From Prunella strophiata (taxonomy: Eukaryota > Chordata > Aves > Passeriformes > Prunellidae), in the NCBI GenBank assembly GCA_036583965.1, contig JAZBQD010000018.1, forward strand, positions 14,796,867 to 14,860,866: a DNA stretch of 64,000 nucleotides, given 5' to 3'. This document shows positions 32,519 to 43,100 of the stretch, piece by piece; the stretch's first letter is position 1, and every line of letters begins with the position of its first letter. A model generated the notes under the pieces. It was not told the DNA's origin, searched no databases, and saw nothing but the letters and a program-made list of their open reading frames with translations. A program made the position numbers and the translations under genes.

Positions 32519-33330
32519 AAAGGCTCTGCAAAGGGATCTGGCCAAGCCGGATCCATGGGGATCATGAGGATCAGTAAGGCCGGGTGCTGGGCCCTGCTCT
32601 TGGGTCATAATCACCCCAGGCAGCACCACAGGCTGGGGAAGAGCGTAAGGAACTGCCTGGTGGAAAAGGACCGGGGGGTGGCTGGTGGCAGTGACTGAAC
32701 ACGAGCCAGCTGTGCCCAGGTGGCCAGGAAGGCCAATGGCACCCTGGCCTGGATCAGCAGTAGTGTGGCCAGCAGGAGCAGGGCAGGGATTGTCCCCTGT
32801 ACTTGGTGGGGCCCACCTGGAGTGCTGTGTCCTGTTCTGGGCCCCTCACTAACCAAAGTCACTGAGGGGCTGGAGAGAGCCCAGGGCAGGGCAGTGGAGC
32901 TGGGGAAGGGTTTGGAGCACCGGTCTGAGGAGCAGCTGGGGGAGCTACGGATGTTTAGTCCAGAAAGGGAGGCTCAAGAAAGCCCTTCTCACTCGCTACA
33001 ACTGTCTGAAAGGAGGGTGTAGAAAGGTGGGGGATCTTGCTATTTTGAATTGCTATTCAAAATAGCAAGAGACAGGGTAAGAGAAAACGATCCCAGATTT
33101 CACCAGGGGAGGTTTAGATTAGACGTTAGGAAAACTATCTTTAGTGAAAGGCGGACAAGCATTGCAACAGGCAGCTCAGGGAAGTGGTTGAGTCACAATC
33201 CCTGTAGGTATTTAAAAGACACATAAATGTGGCCCTCAGGGACACAGGTTAGGGGCCAGCACTGGGTTAATGGTTGTTCTCAATAATCCTGGAGGTCTTT
33301 TCCAATCTAAAAAACTCTGTAATTCTATGG
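32519..33330 (+). mobile_element. CR1 LINE, 3' part, about 0.8 kb
   Basis: Chicken-repeat-1 non-LTR retrotransposon, antisense to ABCE1. The order of CR1 3'-ORF2 landmarks is kept: CTGCAAAGGGATCTGG near the start, CCCAGGTGGCCAGGAAGGCC, GTGTGGCCAGCAGGAGCAGG, the CTGGAG..GCCCAGGGCAGGG stretch, CAGGGGAGGTTTAGATTAGA, GGGAAGTGGTTGAGTCAC, and the terminal GGTCTTTTCCAATCTAAAAA ..ATTCTATGG. It is 5'-truncated, as most copies are, and decayed (no intact reverse transcriptase). A 16-bp palindrome replaces normal CR1 sequence near 33035-33070. Confidence 0.93.
33035..33070. repeat. 16-bp perfect inverted repeat inside the CR1 copy
   Basis: Arms TCTTGCTATTTTGAAT (33035-33050) and ATTCAAAATAGCAAGA (33055-33070), loop TGCT. 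Confidence 0.93.
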
Positions 33331-33970
33331 AGTTCAAGATGATTAAATATTCCTGAAATCACAAATAAATGCATGCAAAGAAGTGAAATTACAACTTGCA
33401 TTCCTCTCTATGAGCCACTCTTTGCTCATTGTTCTTTGTAATGTACATTGACAAGTATTGGATTGTAATGGGACTTTGTACAGCTGCAGCAAATGGAGGG
33501 ACGGGCAGAGAATTTTAAATTTAAGTCCTGATAGACAAAAAAAGGTGGAATGTGTTTTAAAGTACATTTATATTTCCTTTACTATATTCACTCATAATAA
33601 TGAAAGTAACAATAATAATGACTTCTATCTTCCTATGAACAAGACACACCTAAGGACAACTCTCTCCACCTCCAGAACAACAAAGACAACTAACTGACTT
33701 ATGAGGCCCTTGGACAATTTTAAGATATTGCAGGTGACTTTTTTTTTTTTTTGTAAAAATAAATGCCACAAAGTACAAAGCATTTCCATCTCACTAAATA
33801 AAGGGATGGCAGCCCTACAGATGATGCATGCTCAGAATCACTTCAATGCAGTACCAGTAGTTCAATGATATAACTGGGAAGGAGTCTGGAAATACTTCAG
33901 GTTTTCACACAGTGCAAAGGTGCAGCTGCATCCAAAGGATTCCAACATTTCTAATTAAGGTATGTTATTT

Positions 33971-34039
33971 TTGGATGTCCAGCTTCAGTGGGAAGGAATT
34001 CTCCAGATATACTGCAATATCTGGAAGATGGACATCCAA
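33971..34039. repeat. Compound hairpin of 69 bases in ABCE1 intron
   Basis: The outer arms 33971-33986 and 34024-34039 pair over 16 positions with one mismatch (TTGGATGTCCA core). An inner stem CCAGATAT/ATATCTGG (34003-34010 with 34017-34024) has a six-base loop and shares one base with the outer arm. A bulge of about 16 bases sits on the left side. Confidence 0.85.
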
Positions 34040-35394
34040 CAGCAAAGGTCAAAAAAGCTGATGTTATTGTATCCTTAAATCCATTACTACCATAGGTACA
34101 AATATTTTAAGTGGTTCCTTTAAAAACTGGTAGTCTTATTCCTTTATTCAGTTTCCAAAGTATTTTTAAAAAAATTTCAAAATTTATTCTTCATCACCTA
34201 TAAATGAATGTAACTATTACACTGCCAACCATATTGTGGCAGTTTCTACTTATATTTATTTTATATTTATTTTTTTCCCTTTACCATTTTAAATTTCCTA
34301 AGCCAGAAAGTCCTATTAACACAGCTGATGTTTTCAAATAAATGACTGAATATAAGAAAAAAAATCAAAAGTGATTCAACAGTTCTGTATTGTCAGACCA
34401 GACTGACAAAGTGTGGCTGAACATTGAAATTGCATCTGTAGACCAGGCCCACGGGCATGGAATAATGAGTCTGCAGTTCTCACTTTAATACATCAGGAAA
34501 CAACAACTTGAAAGCCTTATTTTAAAGACTATAAAGGTGCTTTAGTCAGGGTAATTTTCTTGGGGACAGATACTGGATGTTGTCATTACTTCAAATAAAG
34601 ATACATTCTTTGAGAAGACACCGCAGTGCCTTTCACTGAAATCCTGCAGTTTCCAGTGCAGAGAGTATTTGGGGGTGCCCATACCCTCTCTGTTTTCCCA
34701 GGGGCAGTGCCTAACGTGGGTCAGCCCTTTCTCCTAGGCCTGAGCAGACAGAGCACTGTGGATCTTCCACCCGAGCTGCAGGCAGCAGTGAATCAGTTCT
34801 GTGGCTGCCCCAGAACCAAACCTGCTGTGGCTCAGCAGGCTGCCCTCCCCAGCCCCAAACCCTGCTCGAAGCTCAGCCCGGACACCTCCCCCCAGCACCT
34901 CACCCTTCCAGCTGGGTTTAGCCTGAAGCTCCACAGCGGGAGAGTGGGACAGGGCTGCCCTCAAACACCAAGGCAAATATGGCTTGAAACAAATAATTCA
35001 TGCCAAGTTCCTCAGCAAGCTTTCCACAGTCTTGGCGGGATAATCAGACTGAAGTTTACACTCACTGCTGAATCAGACTGTGGTTGGTAAGCAATGAAAC
35101 AGCCCAAGTTTGGGTATTTTTCTAATTCTAACTTACTTGGGAAATGCCCATGTGAGTTACATTCTAACTTACAGTTAATTCGAACTGACACAAAAATGGC
35201 CAATCTCTGGTGAAGAGTTCTGAAGGGGTCAGTGAATGAAGCATATACACTAAACATTTATTAGAGTACGTGGTGGGGGGAATAGAAGCAATGAAGCAGC
35301 ATGGGGACACACACACTCCTCCCACTCTGCTCCCATCTACGTGACAGAAGTGCCAGTTTATCCAAAACTCTCTAGTGTTCTTAACCATTTGCAG

Positions 35395-35419
35395 AAAAAA
35401 AAAAAAAAAAAAAAAAAAA
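35395..35419. repeat. A25 homopolymer
   Basis: Uninterrupted run of A in the ABCE1 5' intron. Confidence 0.95.
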
Positions 35420-37830
35420 GTGACTCCTGCACAGTTGCGACTTCTGCAATATTTCCAGGACTGTGCTGACATCTACAATGACAACTGTCCACAAAAGAAA
35501 ATAATAATACCTACCTAAAACTCAGAAACAAATAAACTGTCCAAAACCAGACTGAACTCAAGTTACATATTTACATCCAGTTAGCTGAGTGGCATTTAAA
35601 TTAATACATGGAATAGGATGGTCTGATTCCAAGGAACAGATGTAGAACTCTCAGGAGTCTGAACACAGGTCAGCAATGTTACAGTACAGCACACCAGTAA
35701 CCAAGCAGTGCAGTCAGCACTTTAGGGGCAGGAGAAACTGGTACTCAGAAGCATTTAACTTCATGACTGTGCTTCTCCTTTCCATACCAAGAAGAACAGA
35801 ATATGAAAATACTAATTTGCTACTAACTACTAGGGTAAAAAGCTGTTTTGAGTTATTGAATGATGATGGTGTGGCAGCAGAAAATCTTCCCAGAACGGAC
35901 TGACAACACAGGTGAAGGAAGGAGAGAATGACTAAAAACTGCTGGCTAGAGAAAAAAGAAAATGCTGTAAAAACCCTGTCAGTATCATTCATTAAAGCCA
36001 AAAGCTGCCCATTACGTTCAATTATGTAATTTAATACAAAAAATAAAACATGTCTAAAAATAAGACAGAAAACATGTTATCACAAGCATTCTAAGGCTGT
36101 CTGAACCAGCTGCTGCACACCCTGACACACCAGATTACAAAAAAAAAAAAAAGGTTGCTCACATGCAGACCTTGCTATCTGTCACAGAAGGCAACAGCAA
36201 TGTACAGTCTGTAGAACATGTGCAATGTGCTTGCATTAATAATATTTATTTCTTTCACAGGCATTAGAGCTAAATTATAACTTACTTATATTATAAATCA
36301 AGGCAATTATGACTGAGAAGGATTTGCAATTGCACTGAATTATTCAGGCTCAAACAAAGAAAAATTTAAACATTAAAAGTAAATGAAGACTGAAACAGAA
36401 CCAGAGACCATTCAATGAAAGATGTGAAGGCAAGGCCTGGGTTCAGAATTGTGCCATGCTTTAGCTGCTTTGCACAAAACCAGCAACCACTTTATAAAAT
36501 TACACTGCATCACACCTCAGAGAGAAATGCTGTGGAAAGAAGTGAGGATGAGCAGCACTTCCAAGTGCCATTGAAAACAAGCTTAAGAATTGCCTCTCAA
36601 TTCCATTGCCAATGGACTACCTACAGTCACACTGTAACAAGAACAAGAAAGCCAAGAACTAGAATACTCAAAGAAAATTGCAATGAAAGGTAAAAGAGAT
36701 TTTCCAACTGCATATGGGAGATCACTACATCTGTAAGCACCAAAGCAGAAACAACAGTAAATGATACAAGAACTAGTCTATGCTTAAGGGTTTCACATTT
36801 GTTTTAGAAACTGAGACAACGTAAAAAAAGAAGTTTAGACATGCCCCAGATTTCCCTACTGTATTAAATCATTATGTTACTCATAAGACACGACATGAAT
36901 AAGAAAATATGTTAACATGAAAGCATATGGTCAAGTATACTGACGCTGCACAATGAGTGGGTGTGTTTAGCTTGTGCTGAGCAGTACTAATTATCACTCA
37001 ATCTTTAACATTTCCCCTTAACATGAAGTGAAATGCGTGAGAACGAACCCATAAATTAGCAATCTAATGAAACTAATGAAAGTATTTCATGACCACTGGT
37101 TTGGGACTGCAGTTTATGGAAGGAACCACAGCAGGGAAACTTAAATTAGGGCGTGAAAAGTGTCACAGGAACTTGCAGGTGAAGTATCCAAGTGCATTCC
37201 ACGCAGAAAACGCAACCATGGTCCTTGAGAAAAGCCCTGCCGACTTCTTCTTTTGTTTTTACACAAACCTCGCAAAAAACGGCCTTACCCCGCTATCTTA
37301 TCGCACCTGCAAGGAGGATTGATCTCCTCACCACCACACGTGGATATCAGCTTCCCCCAAAAGAAGGCAAAATACTGCCCTCCCCCTCCACACCGAGGAG
37401 GAAGTTCCCCGTTTTCATAGGAGCAAAATGCCGGCATTCCCTTTCCCAGAGCCAGGCCACCGCCGCCAGGCGAGGATCCCGCGCTGCATCCGCAGGGAAG
37501 CCATGGCCGCGGCCGGGAGCAGCGGCAGGGACGGCGCTCTCTGACCCCGGCTGGCACAAAACCCGAGGCGTGGGGGATGACGTACCGCGTGTGCAGGCAG
37601 TGCCGGCCCGGGCCGTGCCCACGCCGGCAGCGAGCCCCGAGTCCCGGGAGCCTCCGGCCCTGAGGCCCGGGCGGGGCGCAGTCCAGCCGACCCTTCTCCC
37701 ACGGTGGTACGGGCGAGGCCGCCGCCCAGGCCGAGCCGGCGGCGGCGGCCGGGCCGGCAGCACACCACGAGGAGCGGGGCCGCTTCCCCAGCGCCTCGGT
37801 TCCCGTGCGGGAAGGTGGGATTCACTTACC

Positions 37831-37960
37831 GGGAGCCGTGCGGGGGCGCGGCGGGGCCGAGGGGAGGGGGGCTGGGAGCGCGCGCGGCGCCCTCGCGCCG
37901 CGGCGGGGGAACGGCGTCCGGTGATCCCGCGCGCGGGCCCGCGCGCGCAACGTGCTCGCG
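37831..37960 (-). other. ABCE1: ABCE1 non-coding exon 1 (inferred; 5' limit approximate)
   Basis: A consensus donor GTAAGTGAAT on the minus strand begins at 37829, so the exon would end at 37830. It is the only strong donor I see in the island in this direction. It would join the acceptor at 31842. The transcription start is not visible. Confidence 0.5.
37928..37947. repeat. 20-bp perfect CG palindrome
   Basis: CGCGCGCGGGCCCGCGCGCG is self-complementary over all 20 bases, with alternating CG arms around GGGCCC. Confidence 0.95.
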
Positions 37961-37977
37961 CCGCCGCCGCCACCCGG

Positions 37978-37990
37978 CCAAGATGGCCGT
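37978..37990 (+). promoter_or_regulatory. YY1-like site
   Basis: CCAAGATGGCCGT resembles the YY1 core CAAGATGGCGGC (10 of 12 matching). In mammals such sites sit just downstream of start sites in the sense direction, so this orientation would fit a plus-strand (ANAPC10) start nearby. Confidence 0.45.
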
Positions 37991-38439
37991 CGGGCCCGGG
38001 GGGCGGGGGCCGCGGCGCGCGCCACGGAGAGGAGGGGAGGAAAGGAAAGGAAAGGAAGGGCGGCCCTCGCCAGGGGGAACCGGGGACGGAAGGGCGGCTC
38101 TCCTCACCATGGAGACCTAGAGCGCGGCCGTGCGTAGGGAGCGCAGCCTCCCGGGGCGGGTCGGGGCGCCCGAGCTCCCCGAGGCCGCCCTGCGAGCGGC
38201 GGCCCCGCTCCGAGGGGAGCTCCCGGGTCGGCACGGCGCTTTCCCAGGACAGAAAGGTCTCGCTGGCCTCTGCCTCGGCTGGGGAGGTGGTGACGGGCAG
38301 CAGCAACAGTTAGACCGGTGCTTCTCTTCTCAAGCAATGGTGTTCCATTCCCTTTCACGCCCGCGGTTTCGGCATTAGGAACCGAGCTCCAGTATCGGAT
38401 ACGCCCAGGGATTGATACGACGCGAAAGGTACCAAGATA

Positions 38440-39745
38440 GAATGGCCTTGCTAGCTTTTACCTGCCCTGGGCAGCGTGTCTTCTGCACCTGGAACACTGG
38501 GGCTACGTGCTTTCATTCCCATCGGGAAGAACTGTCCTTCTCTTTCGGAAGCACATCACCTCACTAAGGATACCACCCCCAATAATGAGCTGAGCGTGCG
38601 CACGGCTTGCTCCACACAAGGGGTGCCACGGCACCCAGGTCTGCTGGCCTTTACCTGCCCTGGGCAGGGAAGAACTGTCCTTCTCTTTCGGAAGCACATC
38701 ACCTCACTAAGGATACCACCCCCAATAATGAGCGTGCGCACGGCTTGCTCCACACAAGGGGTGCCACGGCACCCAGCTCTTGCTGGCCTTTACCTGCCCT
38801 GGGCAGCCTGTCATCTGCATCTGAAACACTGGGGCTACGTGCTTTCATTCCCATCGGGAAGAACTGTCCTTCTCTTTCGGAAGCACATCACCTCACTAAG
38901 GATACCACCCCCAATAATGAGCGTGCGCACGGCTTGCTCCACACAAGGGGTGCCACGGCACCCAGCTCTTGCTGGCCTTTACCTGCCCTGGGCAGCGTGT
39001 CTTCTGCACCTGGAACACTGGGGCTACGTGCTTTCATTCCCATCGGGAAGAACTGTCCTTCTCTTTCGGAAGCACATCACCTCACTAAGGATACCACCCC
39101 CAATAATGAGCGTGCGCACGGCTTGCTCCACACAAGGGGTGCCACGGCACCCAGCTCTTGCTGGCCTTTACCTGCCCTGGGCAGCCTGTCATCTGCACCT
39201 GGAACACTGGGGCTACGTGCTTTCATTCCCATCGGGAAGAACTGTCCTTCTCTTTCGGAAGCACATCACCTCACTAAGGATACCACCCCCAATAATGAGC
39301 GTGCGCACGGCTTGCTCCACACAAGGGGTGCCACGGCACCCAGCTCTTGCTGGCCTTTACCTGCCCTGGGCAGCGTGTCTTCTGCACCTGGAACACTGGG
39401 GCTACGTGCTTTCATTCCCATCGGGAAGAACTGTCCTTCTCTTTCGGAAGCACATCACCTCACTAAGGATACCACCCCCAATAATGAGCGTGCGCACGGC
39501 TTGCTCCACACAAGGGGTGCCACGGCACCCAGCTCTTGCTGGCCTTTACCTGCCCTGGGCAGCGTGTCTTCTGCACCTGGAACACTGGGGCTACGTGCTT
39601 TCATTCCCATCGGGAAGAACTGTCCTTCTCTTTCGGAAGCACATCACCTCACTAAGGATACCACCCACAAGGACCCAGTCTTGTGGCCTTACCTGCCTGG
39701 GCAGCTCCCGCATCTGAAACACTGGACTCGCGCTTTCCTTCCCTA
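38440..39745. repeat. Tandem array of a 189-bp unit (minisatellite/satellite)
   Basis: Unit boundaries taken at the CAGCGTGTC/CAGCCTGTC point: 38472 (193 bp, extra TGAGC and one lost base), 38665 (139 bp, internally deleted), 38804, 38993, 39182, 39371 (each exactly 189 bp), 39560 (142 bp, truncated), then a degenerate piece from 39702 to about 39745. A partial lead-in copy starts at about 38440. Full units are nearly identical. Two subtypes alternate: GTGTCTTCTGCACC (38472, 38993, 39371, 39560) and CTGTCATCTGCAYC (38804, 39182). Each unit has CpGs, a palindrome GTGCGCAC and a palindrome TTCCCATCGGGAA. The array is between the two CpG-rich halves of the ABCE1/ANAPC10 promoter. I do not recognise the unit as a named avian satellite. 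Confidence 0.96.
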
Positions 39746-40160
39746 TTTCCAGCAGTCGGGACCTCCCATACCCAGCACCGAGCTGCCGCTCCCACACTGG
39801 AGCATCCGGGGCCGGGGCGCTCCCGCCCAGGCGCGTGTGAGGGGCGGCGCCTTCGTGGAGCGTTGCGGGGCCGCGCGCGCTGCGGCCCCTCCGCTCGCGG
39901 CGGCGAGCTGTTCCCGGCGGGATCAGGTGGGAAAGGTGGGAGCTGCGGTTCTGCCGGGGCCGTGAGGGAGGAGAAGGAGGAAGAGGAAGGTCCAGCCCGG
40001 GCAGAAGCTCGGCTGGCTGAGGCGCGTGTGTGGCGCGGGTGCGGGGGCTGCCCAGCCGGGCGCGTCCCGCCGTGCTTGCGGGGGCTCTCGCGTCGGCCCC
40101 GCGGCCGGAGAGCGGAGCCGGGCTGGGCAGCCGGCGGGGGCCCGTGCCGTGAGTAGGTGC
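39745..40160. promoter_or_regulatory. CpG-rich segment, ANAPC10 side of the promoter (right part)
   Basis: Dense GC and CpG from 39745 to about 40160, then an abrupt fall to AT-rich DNA. It may be the other half of one island split by the array, or a separate ANAPC10 promoter. Confidence 0.7.
40050..40148 (+). other. ANAPC10: Possible ANAPC10 non-coding exon 1 (3' limit only)
   Basis: A donor-like GTGAGTAGGT starts at 40149, at the edge of the CpG segment, and would join the acceptor at 45616-45617. The 5' limit shown is arbitrary and the exon is unproven. Confidence 0.3.
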
Positions 40161-43100
40161 TGCTGCTTTATTTCCCACAATAAAGCGGTTTGTAGGCCTG
40201 GGGGCCACGGCCCCAATATAGTGTTGTAAAGCTGGCTAATTTTCATTATATTTATTTATAATTGTTGTAATTATACTTAATATAAATGATGTTGATTGAA
40301 GGCCCTACCAACAAGTCGTGCAGGGACGGCTACCGGTTGGTTTTTCAAAGCGGCTTCATCCTCTGGTTGCTCTCGGTTTTCACGACAGCTTCCACCTCAT
40401 ATTTACACTTTACACTCCTTGTAAAGATGTGCTCGCCTCCTTTAAGGAACAGCTTGTAGCCTTACCAGGTAACTTTGGAAAGTCTGGAATTTCACAAAAA
40501 TATATATTTTAAAAAGTATGTTTTTAAATTGATTTGGAATATATATATAAAATTGCTAATGTAATTATTTTAATTATCTTTATTTTTAATGAAATAATTT
40601 TTGTTAATGAAAGTCTAGTAACTTTCACTAATAGGCTTAAAGCAATGCACTGGAGGCAGGGTAAAAATAATAAGTTTATTAAAGTTGGATTGAGAGAATC
40701 ATCTGAGGATCAAATGTGCAGGTGAAGCTAGTTAAAACAGGGTGCTGCTGAACACTTACTATCATTATTAAATATTAATTAAACATTAGTAATTTGAATG
40801 TTTAATGTTTAATCTTCTGTCTAATTAAAAAAACTAGGGAGCTTAGTGAGAGGCTGGTTTTCAGATATATCTTGAGATCTTTAAAGGCCTTAGATGAGCA
40901 ACGGTCCAGCCAAAGAAAATGAAGAGCAGGGACAAGAGCTTGGAAATGAATAGTAAAATGAATAGTGCAGTTAAGAAAATCAGGGAATCTTAGGTATGAA
41001 ATTGTCTTCTGTTAAGAACAGGAAAAACAGTCTTATGGATGTTGCAAAAATGCTGAAGTAGTCACTGCAGCCTTTGTTCAGTTTTCTTGGAAAGGCTGTA
41101 GTCAGATATGTGCTAAAACTGAATAAAGTTACATGATTGGAATGCAATCAGAGTAATACTTCTTAAAAAATGAGAGAAAAGCCACATGATCTCTGAATGT
41201 TTCTGAGGACGTGGTCATTTGGGAAGGGAATTTGTCAGTAAGTAGAGGACAATTAAAATCAGTGTGCCCACAGGAAATATTCTAGTGTGGTTTGTTGAGA
41301 GTAGTCTGGATCAAACTTTTTTTTTTTTTTACAGTAGCCAATGTACTTAATAAGGAGGGAATATGAGGAGTCTGCCTTGAGTTTTACAGGATTTCTGCCA
41401 TTGTTCAAGCTACTGAAGTGTGCTCTAAAATATTTCTTTTTAAAGATCTTTTTTTAAGAGCTCTTGAATCTGACTTGTAAATTACTCACTTTTAAACAGT
41501 GGTGTCATGAAATGTTCTCCTGGAGAGCTCAGTTTTGAGTGTATTTTCACTGTTTCCTGGAATGTGGAACACAAAATTGAAAGGATTGCAAGCACTGTAC
41601 AGCGAAGGGTTGGAATTAAAAACCACCTTGAGAAGCTTGGTAGCAGGTTGGAAATCAGTGTAACTAAGCTCAGTTCACAGGAGCTGAGGGAGGAAGAGAA
41701 CACAGGAATAAAAAAATCAAAGACCTGATTAAGTGGAAAGAGTGTTAGTGAACAGCAAACACTATCCCAAATAATTCTGGGTATTTATACTGCATTTGAG
41801 CACTGTAGTGCATAGTAAAACCAATATTAATTGAGAATTATGTTCTTGCAACTACCCAGGTGTTGCTTTGTCAGGTGAACACGTGTGAGTAACTATAAAG
41901 ACAAGGGAAGTGATTGCTCTGCTGAAAAAGGCCTTAGCTAAAAGTCTGGTTATTTTCTTAAACAACAGTGCTGGATATCTAGACTCTGCAAGAAGATTAG
42001 GTTTATTAAACTTTGTAAGGGGAGCTTGAAAAGCATAGACACTCTAGAAAAGAAGAAATTAAGAGCAAATTTGATGAGTGCCTTCAGATCAATAGAAGAG
42101 TTGATGTGTAAAGGCCAGTGATTAACAAGTCTTTGAGTTATCTGTAGATCAAGAGATGCTTGTTTTTAGGTGGTGATACTTGATTGGGATACTAAAGGAA
42201 AATATTTAGGTTTTAGGTTGATGAAACCTGAAGCTGGGTGTCCACAAATCTCTTGCTGGAGAAGTAAATGTCTGGACAGACATCTCTCAGGCACAGTCAA
42301 GTCTCTCAAGGGCCCTTACAGGTGTGTATTTAAGTTCTGTGCATACAATGTGGTGGAATTGCAAGTTTTAATAGGGGAAGACTGCTTTGGAATCTGCAAG
42401 TTTTCTTGAGCCTGGATTTTTGTGGAGCTTTAGTAGGAAAGGCCCATGATGTATCCTTCAGTATCTCCTTGTGGCTGTGTTGTGTGCTTTCTTACACAAG
42501 GGTTTGCTTCCAGGTGTGCATCTTTCAAAGGTGTCTCCTGCTGGTACCCTGAGAACAACCTGGCTGGTTTGGTTGGGGAAGGCAGACTGTCCAATCATTT
42601 AAATCCATTTCATTCTCTTCATAAACTGTGCTTGCTAAAACATCTTCAATTGGCTGTTACATGTTTCCTGGAAAAGAGAGAACTTCTGTGAGAAAGATGA
42701 GGGATAAAGAGTTCAAGGAGGGGGAAAAAGTTGCTGCTTTGTCTTAATCAAAGGATGTGCAAACCAGAAGGGAAAATGGCAAAATGAAAGTGTGGCCTTG
42801 ATCATGTAATGAAGACATTCATATATTCACGCTGGCAATAAGGAAAGAGTAGCCTGTTAGTGATCTTTTGGAATAACTGAATTGAAAAGTCAGAGATGTT
42901 TCCAGCCAATGCTTCTAAAGATGCAGTGTGTCTTTCCATTTTTCAGCACATGTCAAGGAGAAGGCCTTCTAAAAAAATAACTTGTTTTTACACAGCCTAA
43001 AAAAGCAAAGAAAAATTTTATTAGGTGACTTAAGTTCCGTTTAGAGCTAAGTATTGATGTCTCATTTAAAATGAGGTACTTTTACTTCTGCTAATAAAAT

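Larger units (their letters stand above)
31842..37829 (-). other. ABCE1 5' UTR intron (about 6 kb, inferred)
   Basis: Contains a CR1 fragment (32519-33330), a compound hairpin (33971-34039), a GC-richer segment (34620-35000), an A25 run (35395-35419) and otherwise plain AT-rich sequence. Intron limits depend on the inferred non-coding exon. Confidence 0.55.
37430..38340. promoter_or_regulatory. CpG island, divergent ABCE1/ANAPC10 promoter (left part)
   Basis: Very GC-rich with dense CpG, in sharp contrast to the AT-rich flanks. It includes a 20-bp CG palindrome (37928-37947), a YY1-like site (37978-37990), and a minus-strand splice donor at 37829-37828. The long open frames through it (for example 37192-38313 and 37347-38306) arise because stop codons are rare in GC-rich DNA. 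Confidence 0.8.

Noticed and set aside
32720..33022. Open frame of 100 codons
   Set aside because: It lies wholly within the CR1 LINE fragment and is a decayed piece of CR1 sequence.
37192..38313. Long open frames (373 and 319 codons) on both strands in the CpG island
   Set aside because: Both strands are open in the same place, composition is Arg/Gly/Pro/Ala as expected from CpG-rich DNA, and the region is the promoter of two known genes.
38740..38770. CTCF-like match around CCACACAAGGGGTGCC in each array unit
   Set aside because: Only about eight of twelve core positions fit, too weak to claim.
38440..39745. CRISPR-like or phage-like repeat array
   Set aside because: The units are contiguous 189-bp repeats without spacers, in a vertebrate genome; it is a minisatellite.
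41507..41728. 73-codon frame in the ANAPC10 intron
   Set aside because: Overlapped by an equal-length frame on the other strand and without recognisable domain or splice context.
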